A stretch of DNA of 64,000 bases, taken from positions 124,001 to 188,000 of the forward strand of contig NZ_NOKT01000003.1 of NCBI RefSeq assembly GCF_002237655.1, in the 5' to 3' direction. Shown here piece after piece: positions 34,806 through 42,190 of the stretch. The position numbers were made by a program, and so were the translations under genes. This DNA comes from Streptomyces sp. XY006. Lineage in GTDB: Bacteria > Actinomycetota > Actinomycetes > Streptomycetales > Streptomycetaceae. The notes under the pieces were generated by a model, which was not told where the DNA came from, made no database searches, and saw nothing but the letters and a program-made list of their open reading frames with translations. The first letter of the stretch is position 1; every line of letters begins with the position of its first letter.

Positions 34806-35294
34806 ATGAGCACCCGAGCCGAAGCCCTCAGGGAGTACCCAGACGAGGAGCTGGCCGCCCAGCCGATCGGCGCTTGGACCGGTCAGGCCTACCGCAGGGT
34901 CGTGGGGGCCATCCGCGCCCAACTGGCCGTGGAGAACCTCACGCAGCCCCACTGGTGGACCCTCAACCACGCCGCCGGCGCCCCGGGCACCTGGACCCGC
35001 GCCACCCTCACCGCCCGCCTGGCCCCCTACGACGACCAGGACACCGACTTCGACGCGGTCTACGACGACCTGACGGCCCGGGGCTGGCTCACCGAGGACG
35101 ACACGACAGGCGGCCTGACCCTCACGGACGAGGGCGAGGCGGCCCGCCTCCGGGCCAGGGAACGCAATCTCCGCGTCCACCACCAGACCCACGAGGGCAT
35201 CTCCCAGGCCGACTTCATCACCACGATCAACGTCCTGCGCCGCATGGTGGCCAACCTCGGCGGCGACGGGAACCTGCCCGAGCCCGCCAAATAG
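34806..35294 (+). CDS. MarR-like winged-helix domain protein
   Basis: The 162-residue protein has an N-terminal helical part (WTGQAYRRVVGAIRAQLAVENLTQPHWWTLNHAAG), then a winged-helix-like segment (FDAVYDDLTARGWLTEDDTTGGLTLTDEGEAARLRARERN, the typical MarR wing LTLTDEGE) and a C-terminal helix. Start ATG 34806 is nine bases after GGGAGAA. It lies directly downstream of a MerR-type promoter, so its own expression is probably induced by an external signal. Whether it binds DNA is not shown. Confidence 0.75.
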   Translation: MSTRAEALREYPDEELAAQPIGAWTGQAYRRVVGAIRAQLAVENLTQPHWWTLNHAAGAPGTWTRATLTARLAPYDDQDTDFDAVYDDLTARGWLTEDDTTGGLTLTDEGEAARLRARERNLRVHHQTHEGISQADFITTINVLRRMVANLGGDGNLPEPAK

Positions 35295-35371
35295 TTCGAC
35301 AGCCCCCGGCCCCGCCGACGATGCTGCGGAGCGCACGGCGCCTCTGGCCACCGACGGGACGGAACCGACCG

Positions 35372-35746
35372 TTGAACCCCCCCCTCCGCCACATCACCTT
35401 CGACTGCACGGGCGAGCCCTACGAACTGGCCCGCTTCTGGTCCGACTTCCTCGGCCACCCGATCTCCGACACGGACAAGCCCGGCGACGACGAGGTCCTG
35501 ATCGAACTCCCGGCCGGCACGCCCGGCCTCCTGTTCATCAGGACCGGCGACCCCAAGAAAACCAAGAACCGCCTCCACTTCGACCTCGCACCCACGGGCC
35601 GCACCCGCTCCGAGGAGGTAGACCGCGCACTCTCCCCCGGCGCCCACATCGAAACGGACCGCACCCTCCCGAACGGCCGCGGCTGGGTCGTCATGACGGA
35701 CCCGGAGGGCAACGAGTTCTGCATCGAACGGGGGGAGCGGGGCTGA
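35372..35746 (+). CDS. VOC/glyoxalase-like family protein
   Basis: From TTG 35372 the protein has 124 residues; ATG 35321 would give 141, and neither ribosome site is good. The family pattern is LRHITFDCTGEPYELARFWSDFLGHPISD at the start, VLIELPAGTPGLLFIRTGDPKKTKNRLHFDLAPTGRT, and GWVVMTDPEGNEFCIERG at the end, two beta-alpha-beta-beta-beta modules. These are often called glyoxalase-like or bleomycin-resistance-like proteins; substrate unknown. It lies 77 bases after the MarR-like gene and may be in the same MerR-controlled unit. Confidence 0.8.
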   Translation: MNPPLRHITFDCTGEPYELARFWSDFLGHPISDTDKPGDDEVLIELPAGTPGLLFIRTGDPKKTKNRLHFDLAPTGRTRSEEVDRALSPGAHIETDRTLPNGRGWVVMTDPEGNEFCIERGERG

Positions 35747-36085
35747 ACCACCGAGATATGAGGGGGGGCTAGCGGGAGCCGCCGAAAGAGGCAAGAAAAC
35801 ACACGGCGGGCCCGCACCCGGCGACGGACACCGCCCCCAGCCACCCGGCCCGCCGCCCCACCCCCGGGCCGCCCGGCCGGGCATCACTTCGCGGTGGAGG
35901 GGCGGGCGTCAAGAGTGAAGCGCAGCGCAATCGGCGAAGCCGACGCCCGAAGGGCGCTCTTGACACCCGCCCCGGAACCGCCAACCTGAGAAAAACCGGG
36001 CGGCCGTGAGTACATCCTGGCCAACAGGTGGTCCCGCGGCCTACGGGAGAGTGACAGACAGCTCACCCATGATTCCCGTACTGGT
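35747..36085. other. intergenic region with a folded palindromic repeat
   Basis: No gene is seen in these 339 bases. The main feature is the 75-base palindrome at 35899-35973. This is also the border between the core genes and the graspetide cluster. Confidence 0.6.
35899..35973. repeat. REP-like palindromic element with nested hairpins
   Basis: Arms of 17 bases (GGGGCGGGCGTCAAGAG and CTCTTGACACCCGCCCC, one mismatch) enclose 41 bases that contain two adjacent perfect 5-bp hairpins with GAA loops, TCGGC/GCCGA (35931-35943) and CGCCC/GGGCG (35944-35956). The single strand would fold as a branched, cloverleaf-like structure. I recall similar sequences scattered between genes of other streptomycetes, but could not check copy number. 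Confidence 0.75.
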
Positions 36086-37294
36086 TCAGAACAGAGGGGT
36101 CCTACGTAGGAGAAGGTCGGGCATGGTGGGGTGCACGAGGCGTTGGTCCTCGTCGCACACCCGCAGGGTGAACGTCTCCGGCCCCGGACGGCCTGCGGCA
36201 TCGAAGAGAGACACGGCACGCTCGACGCGCTCCCACAACCGCACTGGACCGCCCTCCCGCACCTGCCATCTGCCGTCCGAAGGTGACAAGGTCGCCGCGG
36301 AACCACTCACGACGTCCACCAGGCAGACGACCTCGTCGACCGTGACCATCTGGGCGTCCGGCACGGCGCATTGAGCCATGAACCGTAAGTGGAACGCTTC
36401 CTCGGTCGCAGCCATGAGACGCTCCGGACCGTGCAGGGCCGTTCTCGGCTTGTCCGGTAGCCCAGCGGCCCAGTGCGCGGGGTTTCCGAACGACGGTGGG
36501 GCATGGGTCCGAGCAGCCATGAAGGAGACCGTGCCGGGCAGCAGCGAGCCCTCCGCCGTCCCGTCCTCGGCGACCGTGAGCAGCACACGGGCATAGCCGT
36601 AGAGCCATCCCGAAAGAGTGAGCAGTATCTTTCCGCCCGGTCGGGTCTGGTCGAGAAGCGCAGCCGGGACCCTGCGGACGGAACAGGCGGCTACGACCCG
36701 ATCGAAGCGCGCCTCGGGCCAGTACCCGTACAGTCCGTCCGCCACGGCGAGCGTCGGGGTGTAGCCGCATCCATATAGTGCGTCCGCCGCCGCCTCCAGC
36801 CGCCGTGGGTCGACCTCGATACTGGTGACGTCGCCGGAGTCGAGGCGCTCACAGGCCAGCGCGGTCGAGTATCCGGTCCCAGTACCGATCTCCAGCACGG
36901 TGTGCCCCTCGGCCACATCGGCGTCGGACCACATACGAACCACCAGGGACGGCAGAGTGGACGACGATGTGGGCGCTCCGCCTCGCCGGGCGACGGGCGT
37001 CTTCCAGTCGGGCTCCTCGCCGTCGAACTGGGTGATGAGTGTGGTGTCCGAGTAGATGGACGCGAGCCATCGCCCATAGTCGAGCTCTGCGGTGACCGGC
37101 TCCCACAGCGTCAGTCCTCGCTCATCGCGTTCGTCGGCAGGCAGGTAGAAACCGGGCACGAAGCGGTGCCGCGGTACAGCCTCCACCGCCGCCCGCCATG
37201 CCGGGTCCACTGGAACGCCTTCCCGGGCGAGAGCGTCCACCATGGCCGCGCGTAGGCGAACCGCGTCGTTCTCCGGGTCAGTCGGCATCACCAT
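36086..37294 (-). CDS. graspetide-associated protein L-isoaspartate O-methyltransferase homologue
   Basis: The 402-residue protein has the PCMT fold: VDPAWRAAVEAVPRHRFVPGFY at the N-terminus, STLPSLVVRMWSDADVAEGHTVLEIGTGTGYSTALACERL with the SAM-binding GxGxG, and VTSIEVDPRRLEAAADAL. It carries a C-terminal extension of about 150 residues beyond normal PCMT, as in the methyltransferases encoded beside ATP-grasp peptide maturases. It overlaps the ATP-grasp gene by 17 bases. In fuscimiditide-type pathways such an enzyme methylates an Asp of the cross-linked peptide, which then collapses to an aspartimide; that is the likely role here. Confidence 0.88.
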   Translation of the reverse strand: MVMPTDPENDAVRLRAAMVDALAREGVPVDPAWRAAVEAVPRHRFVPGFYLPADERDERGLTLWEPVTAELDYGRWLASIYSDTTLITQFDGEEPDWKTPVARRGGAPTSSSTLPSLVVRMWSDADVAEGHTVLEIGTGTGYSTALACERLDSGDVTSIEVDPRRLEAAADALYGCGYTPTLAVADGLYGYWPEARFDRVVAACSVRRVPAALLDQTRPGGKILLTLSGWLYGYARVLLTVAEDGTAEGSLLPGTVSFMAARTHAPPSFGNPAHWAAGLPDKPRTALHGPERLMAATEEAFHLRFMAQCAVPDAQMVTVDEVVCLVDVVSGSAATLSPSDGRWQVREGGPVRLWERVERAVSLFDAAGRPGPETFTLRVCDEDQRLVHPTMPDLLLRRTPLF

Positions 37295-38279
37295 GATCGG
37301 CCCTCTCCTTCCGTACTTGGAGGCTCAGAATGTCGGCGAACGCCTCGGCGATGTCCGTCGCGTCCGGAAGCCACCCCCACTGCCCGTTCGGGTTGCACTC
37401 GATGGCCCACCAGTCGCCGGGATCGTCCCCGTCTCCGGTGAGGACGAAGTCGAAGCAGCCGAAGACCAGGCCGAAAGAGTCCAGGTACGTGTGAAGAGCG
37501 GCTTCGATCGGGGAGGGAACGGCGATGAGACTGTGCGACAGCTCGCTCCAGTCGCCCCGACGCCAGTCCAGAGCCTCGTCCGGCGTGGTGATCCGCTGTG
37601 CGAAGACCCGACGGCCCACTACGGTGATCCGCGCGTCTCCACTCTTCGGAATTTCGGTCTGGAACAGGTGGGCGGTCACCGTAAGGGCTTCGTCGAAACT
37701 GTCGGGCTCCACGCGTTGGGTCCAGATCGCGCCGGTGTGACCGTCTTGGTCGCGAGGCAGCCCACGGAATGTCTTGTAAACGATCCGCCCATGGGCGGTG
37801 GCGAACGTCCTGGCCGCTTCAGCCTCATTGGTGATCAGTGTGGGCGGGACCCGTAGGCCGAGAGCCGCGAACCGCTGCAACTGCGCCGGCTTGAAATCCG
37901 CACGGAACACTGCGTGCGGGTGATTGACGTACACCCGGCCGTGAAGGACGTTCAGGACACCGCCGAGCCCATGCCTGGCCTCGGCGGCCGCGAAATCCCC
38001 TTGCTGCCGCGGGAGATGGCCGAACCGGGTGGCGTATGGGGTGGGACGACGGTAGTAGACCGCCGCCACCTTCCGCATATCCAGGTCGCGGCTCGGCGTG
38101 CGCAGGCGTCCGCCCCATTCGAGGGTGTCCGGGCCGAGGTGGAATCCGAAGGTCAGGGCAGAGCCGATATCGGCGGGGTCAACGCGTACGACAGGCACCT
38201 CGCGTTCATTGAGCGCACTGACAACGAGATCAGCAGTCAGGTCTTCCAACGCGGTGATGACCAGGACAGTGGAGCGCAT
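37278..38279 (-). CDS. graspetide ATP-grasp ligase (TgmB type)
   Basis: The 333-residue enzyme should form ester (or amide) cross-links between Thr/Ser side chains and Asp/Glu side chains of the precursor. Family parts are VLVITALEDLTADLVVSALNERE, VAAVYYRRPTPY, VNHPHAVFRADFKPAQLQRFAALGLRVPPTLITN, RIVYKTFRGLP (ATP-binding Lys), and DFVLTGDGDDPGDWWAIECNPNGQWGWL with the metal-binding E-x-N. Its start lies three bases after the precursor stop codon and its end overlaps the methyltransferase, so all three are one operon. Confidence 0.9.
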   Translation of the reverse strand: MRSTVLVITALEDLTADLVVSALNEREVPVVRVDPADIGSALTFGFHLGPDTLEWGGRLRTPSRDLDMRKVAAVYYRRPTPYATRFGHLPRQQGDFAAAEARHGLGGVLNVLHGRVYVNHPHAVFRADFKPAQLQRFAALGLRVPPTLITNEAEAARTFATAHGRIVYKTFRGLPRDQDGHTGAIWTQRVEPDSFDEALTVTAHLFQTEIPKSGDARITVVGRRVFAQRITTPDEALDWRRGDWSELSHSLIAVPSPIEAALHTYLDSFGLVFGCFDFVLTGDGDDPGDWWAIECNPNGQWGWLPDATDIAEAFADILSLQVRKERADHGDAD

Positions 38280-38282
38280 CGC

Positions 38283-38540
38283 TCAGTCCGACTCGTAGTC
38301 GGTGGTGTGGTCGTCCTGGGTCTGCGGCTGGGGGTTCTGCCCATCGCCGCCGCCAGAGACCGACGCGGTACCAGTGGTTCTCGACGTGCCGTGCTTACCC
38401 ATCTCGACCGCCCGACCAGCGGCATCCATGTACCGCGCCGTTTGGGTGGGATCGTCCAGGGCCACGGTCGCGTACGACGGCGGGCTTACGGGCAGCCGGT
38501 CGGACACCAACCGCAAGGCCCAAGGGCCTCGCGTGGACAT
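38283..38540 (-). CDS. graspetide precursor peptide (ATP-grasp target RiPP)
   Basis: Read from ATG 38540 this is an 85-residue peptide. The leader has the conserved PWALRLVSDRLP and VALDDPTQTARYMDAAGRAVEMGKHGTS parts of TgmA-type precursors. The C-terminal core has a Thr/Ser-rich stretch (GTSRTTGTASVS), a Gly-rich turn GGGDGQ, then an acidic stretch (DDHTTDYESD). Ester links between the two arms would give a hairpin with the Asp-Gly in the loop, the preferred site for aspartimide formation. The same frame stays open upstream to GTG 39062, so the peptide may also be made as the tail of a longer protein. Confidence 0.82.
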   Translation of the reverse strand: MSTRGPWALRLVSDRLPVSPPSYATVALDDPTQTARYMDAAGRAVEMGKHGTSRTTGTASVSGGGDGQNPQPQTQDDHTTDYESD

Positions 38541-39062
38541 GGGTGTCGAGACTTCACCCGTGTACTGAGGGCGACACTCACCTTCCATGCTGAGCCGGGC
38601 ACGGCCGACCGCGACCAGCTCGAGGACCGTGCTGGGTGGACACAGGTGACCTTCGTACTGCGGTGGAACCACCCAGTACGTTCCCGGACCTCGCCGTTGG
38701 TCGATGCGCGGTACTCCGAGGTAGGTGCCACGACCGAGGTAGGTGACGGCGTCACCGTGGACCCAGGTGGAGCCGGACCGCCCGTCGACCAGTGCGTAAT
38801 AGGTGCCACCGGCCACCCGACGGTCATAGATGATCGCTCCGCCGAGTAAGGCATCCAGAGCGTCAGCCACTTGGGCCCTGTCCTCGGACTGGACGGCGGC
38901 GTGCACGATCTCGGACGCGATGCGCACCGCCGCCAATCGCTCGCCCAGCGGAAGCAGAGCGACGCGCTGCTCGGCCCAGTCTCTCCGTACGCGTTCCGGC
39001 GTCGGGTGCGTCCGAGCCAGCCACTCCGAGACCCCTTCGCCCAAGCCGCCCTGTGTGTACAC
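38283..39062 (-). CDS. long ORF: hypothetical N-terminal domain fused in frame to the graspetide precursor
   Basis: GTG 39062, preceded by GAAGGAG, opens a 259-residue frame with no stop before the end of the precursor. Residues 1-160 or so (GVSEWLARTHPTPERVRRDWAEQRVALLPLGERLAAVRIASEIVHAAV, YYALVDGRSGSTWVHGDAVTYLGRGTYLGVPRID, GTYWVVPPQYEGHLCPPSTVLELVAVGRARLSME) resemble small streptomycete proteins related to the N-terminal part of bifunctional primase/polymerases and often found near XRE regulators. I expect this domain and the precursor to be separate genes in relatives. Here only about ten residues link them. A real fusion, an internal start at 38540, or both, are possible. Confidence 0.65.
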   Translation of the reverse strand: MYTQGGLGEGVSEWLARTHPTPERVRRDWAEQRVALLPLGERLAAVRIASEIVHAAVQSEDRAQVADALDALLGGAIIYDRRVAGGTYYALVDGRSGSTWVHGDAVTYLGRGTYLGVPRIDQRRGPGTYWVVPPQYEGHLCPPSTVLELVAVGRARLSMEGECRPQYTGEVSTPMSTRGPWALRLVSDRLPVSPPSYATVALDDPTQTARYMDAAGRAVEMGKHGTSRTTGTASVSGGGDGQNPQPQTQDDHTTDYESD

Positions 39063-39157
39063 GGGGTGCTCCTTCGCTGTCTGTTGATGAGAACAGCACA
39101 CAGCGTCTCGGGTCGTACGTGATGATTCGAGGACTTTGAGGGGCCTCTGAAAGGGCT

Positions 39158-39173
39158 TGAGAAGGACTTCTCA
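39158..39173. promoter_or_regulatory. perfect palindrome between the graspetide operon and its regulator
   Basis: TGAGAAG and CTTCTCA flank GA, a perfect 16-base palindrome in the divergent promoter region, 96 bases from the operon's GTG and 83 from the regulator's ATG. It is a good candidate operator for the XRE regulator. Confidence 0.55.
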
Positions 39174-39255
39174 TACACCGTGAGTGGGATTTGATGCCCT
39201 GTAGCGGACCTGCGTGACACAGTTGGGGCAGCTGTCAGCCTACGGAGGTGGACTC

Positions 39256-40527
39256 ATGCCAAGGCCCACGGGCAACGTTCGACTCAAGGCCGCTCGCGTG
39301 GCCGCCGGCTTCAACTCCCAACAGGACCTGGCAGACGCCCTCACGGAACACGCGAAGGGCATGGGTATCCGCGGCCTGTCCGTCGGAGTGCGTCAGGTCC
39401 GTCGCTGGGAGTCGGACAATCCACCGTGGCCGCAACCCGATTGTCAACGTGTACTGGTGCACCTGCTCGGCCAGAACATGGAGGCGCTCGGCTTCACGCC
39501 TCCATGGGGCTCGGAAGGGCAAGACGCCTCTGCCGTCCGGCGCAATGTGATCACCGGCACGGCAACGCCGGGCCTGGCGATCGGCCGGGCCCGAGCGTCA
39601 GTCATGACACAACCGGCAAGCGTGGGGGCGGACTTCGCCGCGGTAACCCGCGCCCACCGTCGGCTCTATTGGTCCGTCGCACCGTCCCAGTTGCACCCCG
39701 CCGTAGTGGCGCACGCGACACTGGGCTGCGGTCTGCTGCCGGAAACGTCGGATACCACGCGGCGCACACTTGCTGCCGCGCTGGCGGAGACCTATCTCCT
39801 CGCGGGCAGGATCGAGTTCTTCGACTTCTCCGAGCCGGCCGCCGCGCACGACACCCTTGTCCTAGCCCTGCAGGCGGCGGGTGAGGCCGATGATCCGCTG
39901 CTTGGCTCCGCGATCATCGCGCACATGGCCTTCGTTCCAGGTTGGGCCGGAGATCAGGACGGAGCTCGGGAGCGGATGATCGCCGCACGCACCTACGCTC
40001 GCCGGGCGCCCGCTTCCGCCGAGTTCCTCGCGTGGCTGGACGCCGTGGAGGCCGAGTGCGAGACCAGGTGTGGTGACACTCGCACCGCGCTGCACCTGAT
40101 CGCCCATGCCGAGGACATTCTCGAGAACGGCAACGAGCACGCCTCACCTCCATGGATGGACTGGTTCTCCCCGGCACGCCTCGCCGCCTTCAAGGGCAAC
40201 ACCCAACTGCTCGCCGGCCACCTGCCCCAAGCCCGATCCGCGTTGCTCCAGTCCCTCGGAGCCATGACTCCGGGAGAGGAGAAGCAGCGCACCGTCGTCT
40301 ACGCCGACTTGGCAGCTGTCGAGGCAGCGTCCGGGAAGGCCCAAGCCGCCTGCGAGTACGTCGGCAAGGCGCTGGATCAGCTGGCACTCACCTGGTACGC
40401 CACCGGCATGGACCGAGTACGCGAAGTCCGCCGTGCTCTCACCCCGCACCAGCACGAGAGCTGCGTTCGCGCACTCGATGACCGCCTGTACGACTGGGCG
40501 ACGACTCTCAGTGTGCTGCGGCGTTGA
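39256..40527 (+). CDS. XRE-family regulator with TPR-like C-terminal domain
   Basis: ATG 39256 follows GGAGG. The 423-residue protein has an N-terminal helix-turn-helix (VRLKAARVAAGFNSQQDLADALTEHAKGMGIRGLSVGVRQVRRWESDNPPWPQPDCQRVLVHLLG), then from about residue 120 a helical-repeat region (AAALAETYLLAGRIEFFDFSEPAAAHDTLVLALQAAGEADDPLLGSAI and others) typical of TPR-type signal-binding domains. Such regulators stand divergent to RiPP and other small accessory clusters in streptomycetes. It probably controls the graspetide operon across the palindrome at 39158. Its stop overlaps the convergent HAD gene by 20 bases. Confidence 0.86.
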   Translation: MPRPTGNVRLKAARVAAGFNSQQDLADALTEHAKGMGIRGLSVGVRQVRRWESDNPPWPQPDCQRVLVHLLGQNMEALGFTPPWGSEGQDASAVRRNVITGTATPGLAIGRARASVMTQPASVGADFAAVTRAHRRLYWSVAPSQLHPAVVAHATLGCGLLPETSDTTRRTLAAALAETYLLAGRIEFFDFSEPAAAHDTLVLALQAAGEADDPLLGSAIIAHMAFVPGWAGDQDGARERMIAARTYARRAPASAEFLAWLDAVEAECETRCGDTRTALHLIAHAEDILENGNEHASPPWMDWFSPARLAAFKGNTQLLAGHLPQARSALLQSLGAMTPGEEKQRTVVYADLAAVEAASGKAQAACEYVGKALDQLALTWYATGMDRVREVRRALTPHQHESCVRALDDRLYDWATTLSVLRR

Positions 40528-41170
40528 ACTCGTCCACCCTTGAGGCGAGTTCGTCCAGGCCCTCGATCCGGAAGGTCGGCAACTCCTTGGCCTCTGTGCT
40601 GTTCCACTGAATGCTGGCCCACGGCCCGCGATGCACGAGCGCGGTGTGCATGCCCGCCTGCCCAGCCGGCCTGATGTCGTTGTCGCACCGATCACCGACG
40701 TACAGAATCTCGTGCGTCTCGAAGGGCACGGCTACGGCCACCCGCTTGAAAAAGGCGGGCTCAGGCTTGCTGGCACCCCAGTCGTCGGACGTACCGATCA
40801 GGTCGACAGCGTCGGAGAAAAGCTCCCGCAAGATCCTCCCGGCCCGAACGGTCTGGTTACCGGCGATACCGAGCCACAGTCCGTCGGCTCGGAGCTGCCG
40901 CAGAGCCGGCCGCACATCCGCGTAGAGGTCCTCTTCCCCAAAGCTCTCCGGCTGCCCGGCAGCTGCCCGCTTCTCCCGCTCCTCGTAGAGATCGAACCCG
41001 GGCCGGAACTCCTGGAACGTCTCCCGGTAGTCGCGACCTTGAGCGATCACTGCCCCGAACATCGCGTGGAAGGTGTGCCGCGGCACTCCCAGCCAGTCAG
41101 CCCAAGTCCCGTACTCGCGGGTCTCGTCCACGAGGCACTCACCGACGTCGAAGATGACTGCACGAATCAT
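40508..41170 (-). CDS. HAD family hydrolase
   Basis: The 220-residue protein has HAD motif I IFDVGECLVDE (nucleophile Asp8; the usual second acidic residue is Gly, as in some HAD phosphatases), motif II GIAGNQ, motif III SKPEPAFFKRV with the Lys, and motif IV YVGDRCDNDIRPAGQAGMHTALV. A helical cap lies between motifs I and II. It is a probable phosphatase of a small metabolite. It is convergent with the XRE regulator, and its placement in the graspetide cluster may be incidental. Confidence 0.87.
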   Translation of the reverse strand: MIRAVIFDVGECLVDETREYGTWADWLGVPRHTFHAMFGAVIAQGRDYRETFQEFRPGFDLYEEREKRAAAGQPESFGEEDLYADVRPALRQLRADGLWLGIAGNQTVRAGRILRELFSDAVDLIGTSDDWGASKPEPAFFKRVAVAVPFETHEILYVGDRCDNDIRPAGQAGMHTALVHRGPWASIQWNSTEAKELPTFRIEGLDELASRVDEFNAAAH

Positions 41171-41228
41171 GATTGAAGGCTATCCGAAGGTTGGAGGCAA
41201 AAGGAACTAACTTTGCGCATATTCCTGC

Positions 41229-42005
41229 CTACTTCCACTCCTCCACGACACTGGCGATCTCTTTCACGATGGTTTCTCCTGCAGTGATCGAATCCTGAAT
41301 GATGGGAGTTGCCTGATTGAGGACCACGCAAGCGGTGACAAGCGCCAGCATCGCTGTCTTCCATCGACTTGCATTATCGGGCCGTACATTTACCAGCGAC
41401 GCTCCAGTTTGGGCGAGTGAGCCGATGACCGTACTTGCCTCCTCAGCCACTCGCGCCCCACCGAACAAGTTCGCATTCTCGATGAGCCAGATCAGGTGGC
41501 GAATCTGCGATATGAGCTGATTGCGCAAGGGTTCCTCTATTTCCTCGCTTCCCATTGAGGCAAGGAACTCAATCCAATCCTGACACTGCGTGACGATGTC
41601 TTCGAATTTCGAGTTGCGCGGCGCGGCGCTGGATCCTACTAGGTTTCTTGATATCAGGTCGGCGGTCGACTCAAGATGGTCAAGTTGATCTGTGTCGAAC
41701 AGAACACTGGGATTTCGATTGGTGTCTGACCAGTTTAGAATCGGCTGCATGACCAGAATCCACCACGAGCCGACATGTCGCTCGCAACGCGATCGGGCTC
41801 TTTCGGGTAGAGAATTAAGCTGACTGATCGTCATTTGCAGCAGGGTGACAACTTCCGAGTGGCGCTTAGCGAACTCCAGACTTCCCCACTCTGCGTCAAG
41901 TATTTTGCACCAAGCTTCACGGAGGTTTAGCTTGCCCGAATCCCGGACGCTAGTGAGCAAGGTGTGCAAGTGATGCGCAGCGGTGTTCTCGACGGAAAGC
42001 TCCAT
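41229..42005 (-). CDS. hypothetical protein with C-terminal membrane segment, AT-richer DNA
   Basis: ATG 42005 follows GGTGGGGG. The 258-residue protein is mostly helical and acidic, with a hydrophobic segment near the C-terminus (TAMLALVTACVVLNQATPII) and a short amphipathic tail. No family is recognised. The gene uses many A/T-ending codons, unlike its neighbours, a sign of recent transfer. It is divergent from the DUF262 gene, with which it shares base composition; they may have arrived together. Confidence 0.6.
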   Translation of the reverse strand: MELSVENTAAHHLHTLLTSVRDSGKLNLREAWCKILDAEWGSLEFAKRHSEVVTLLQMTISQLNSLPERARSRCERHVGSWWILVMQPILNWSDTNRNPSVLFDTDQLDHLESTADLISRNLVGSSAAPRNSKFEDIVTQCQDWIEFLASMGSEEIEEPLRNQLISQIRHLIWLIENANLFGGARVAEEASTVIGSLAQTGASLVNVRPDNASRWKTAMLALVTACVVLNQATPIIQDSITAGETIVKEIASVVEEWK

Positions 42006-42190
42006 ATCCCCCACCAGTCATGAGTACATGGCGTCCAAATGTACCAGTTGAGCTCAGCGCGTGACCCCGATCTCCTCATGCCCTGAGCGTGCAATTTCGG
42101 ATGTTCTACGCAGATCCTCCTACACCCCCCCGAGCGTCCTAGTCAGGAGGTAGGATCTCCGTCTCAGACACGTGTGCGGAGGTTTCAACG

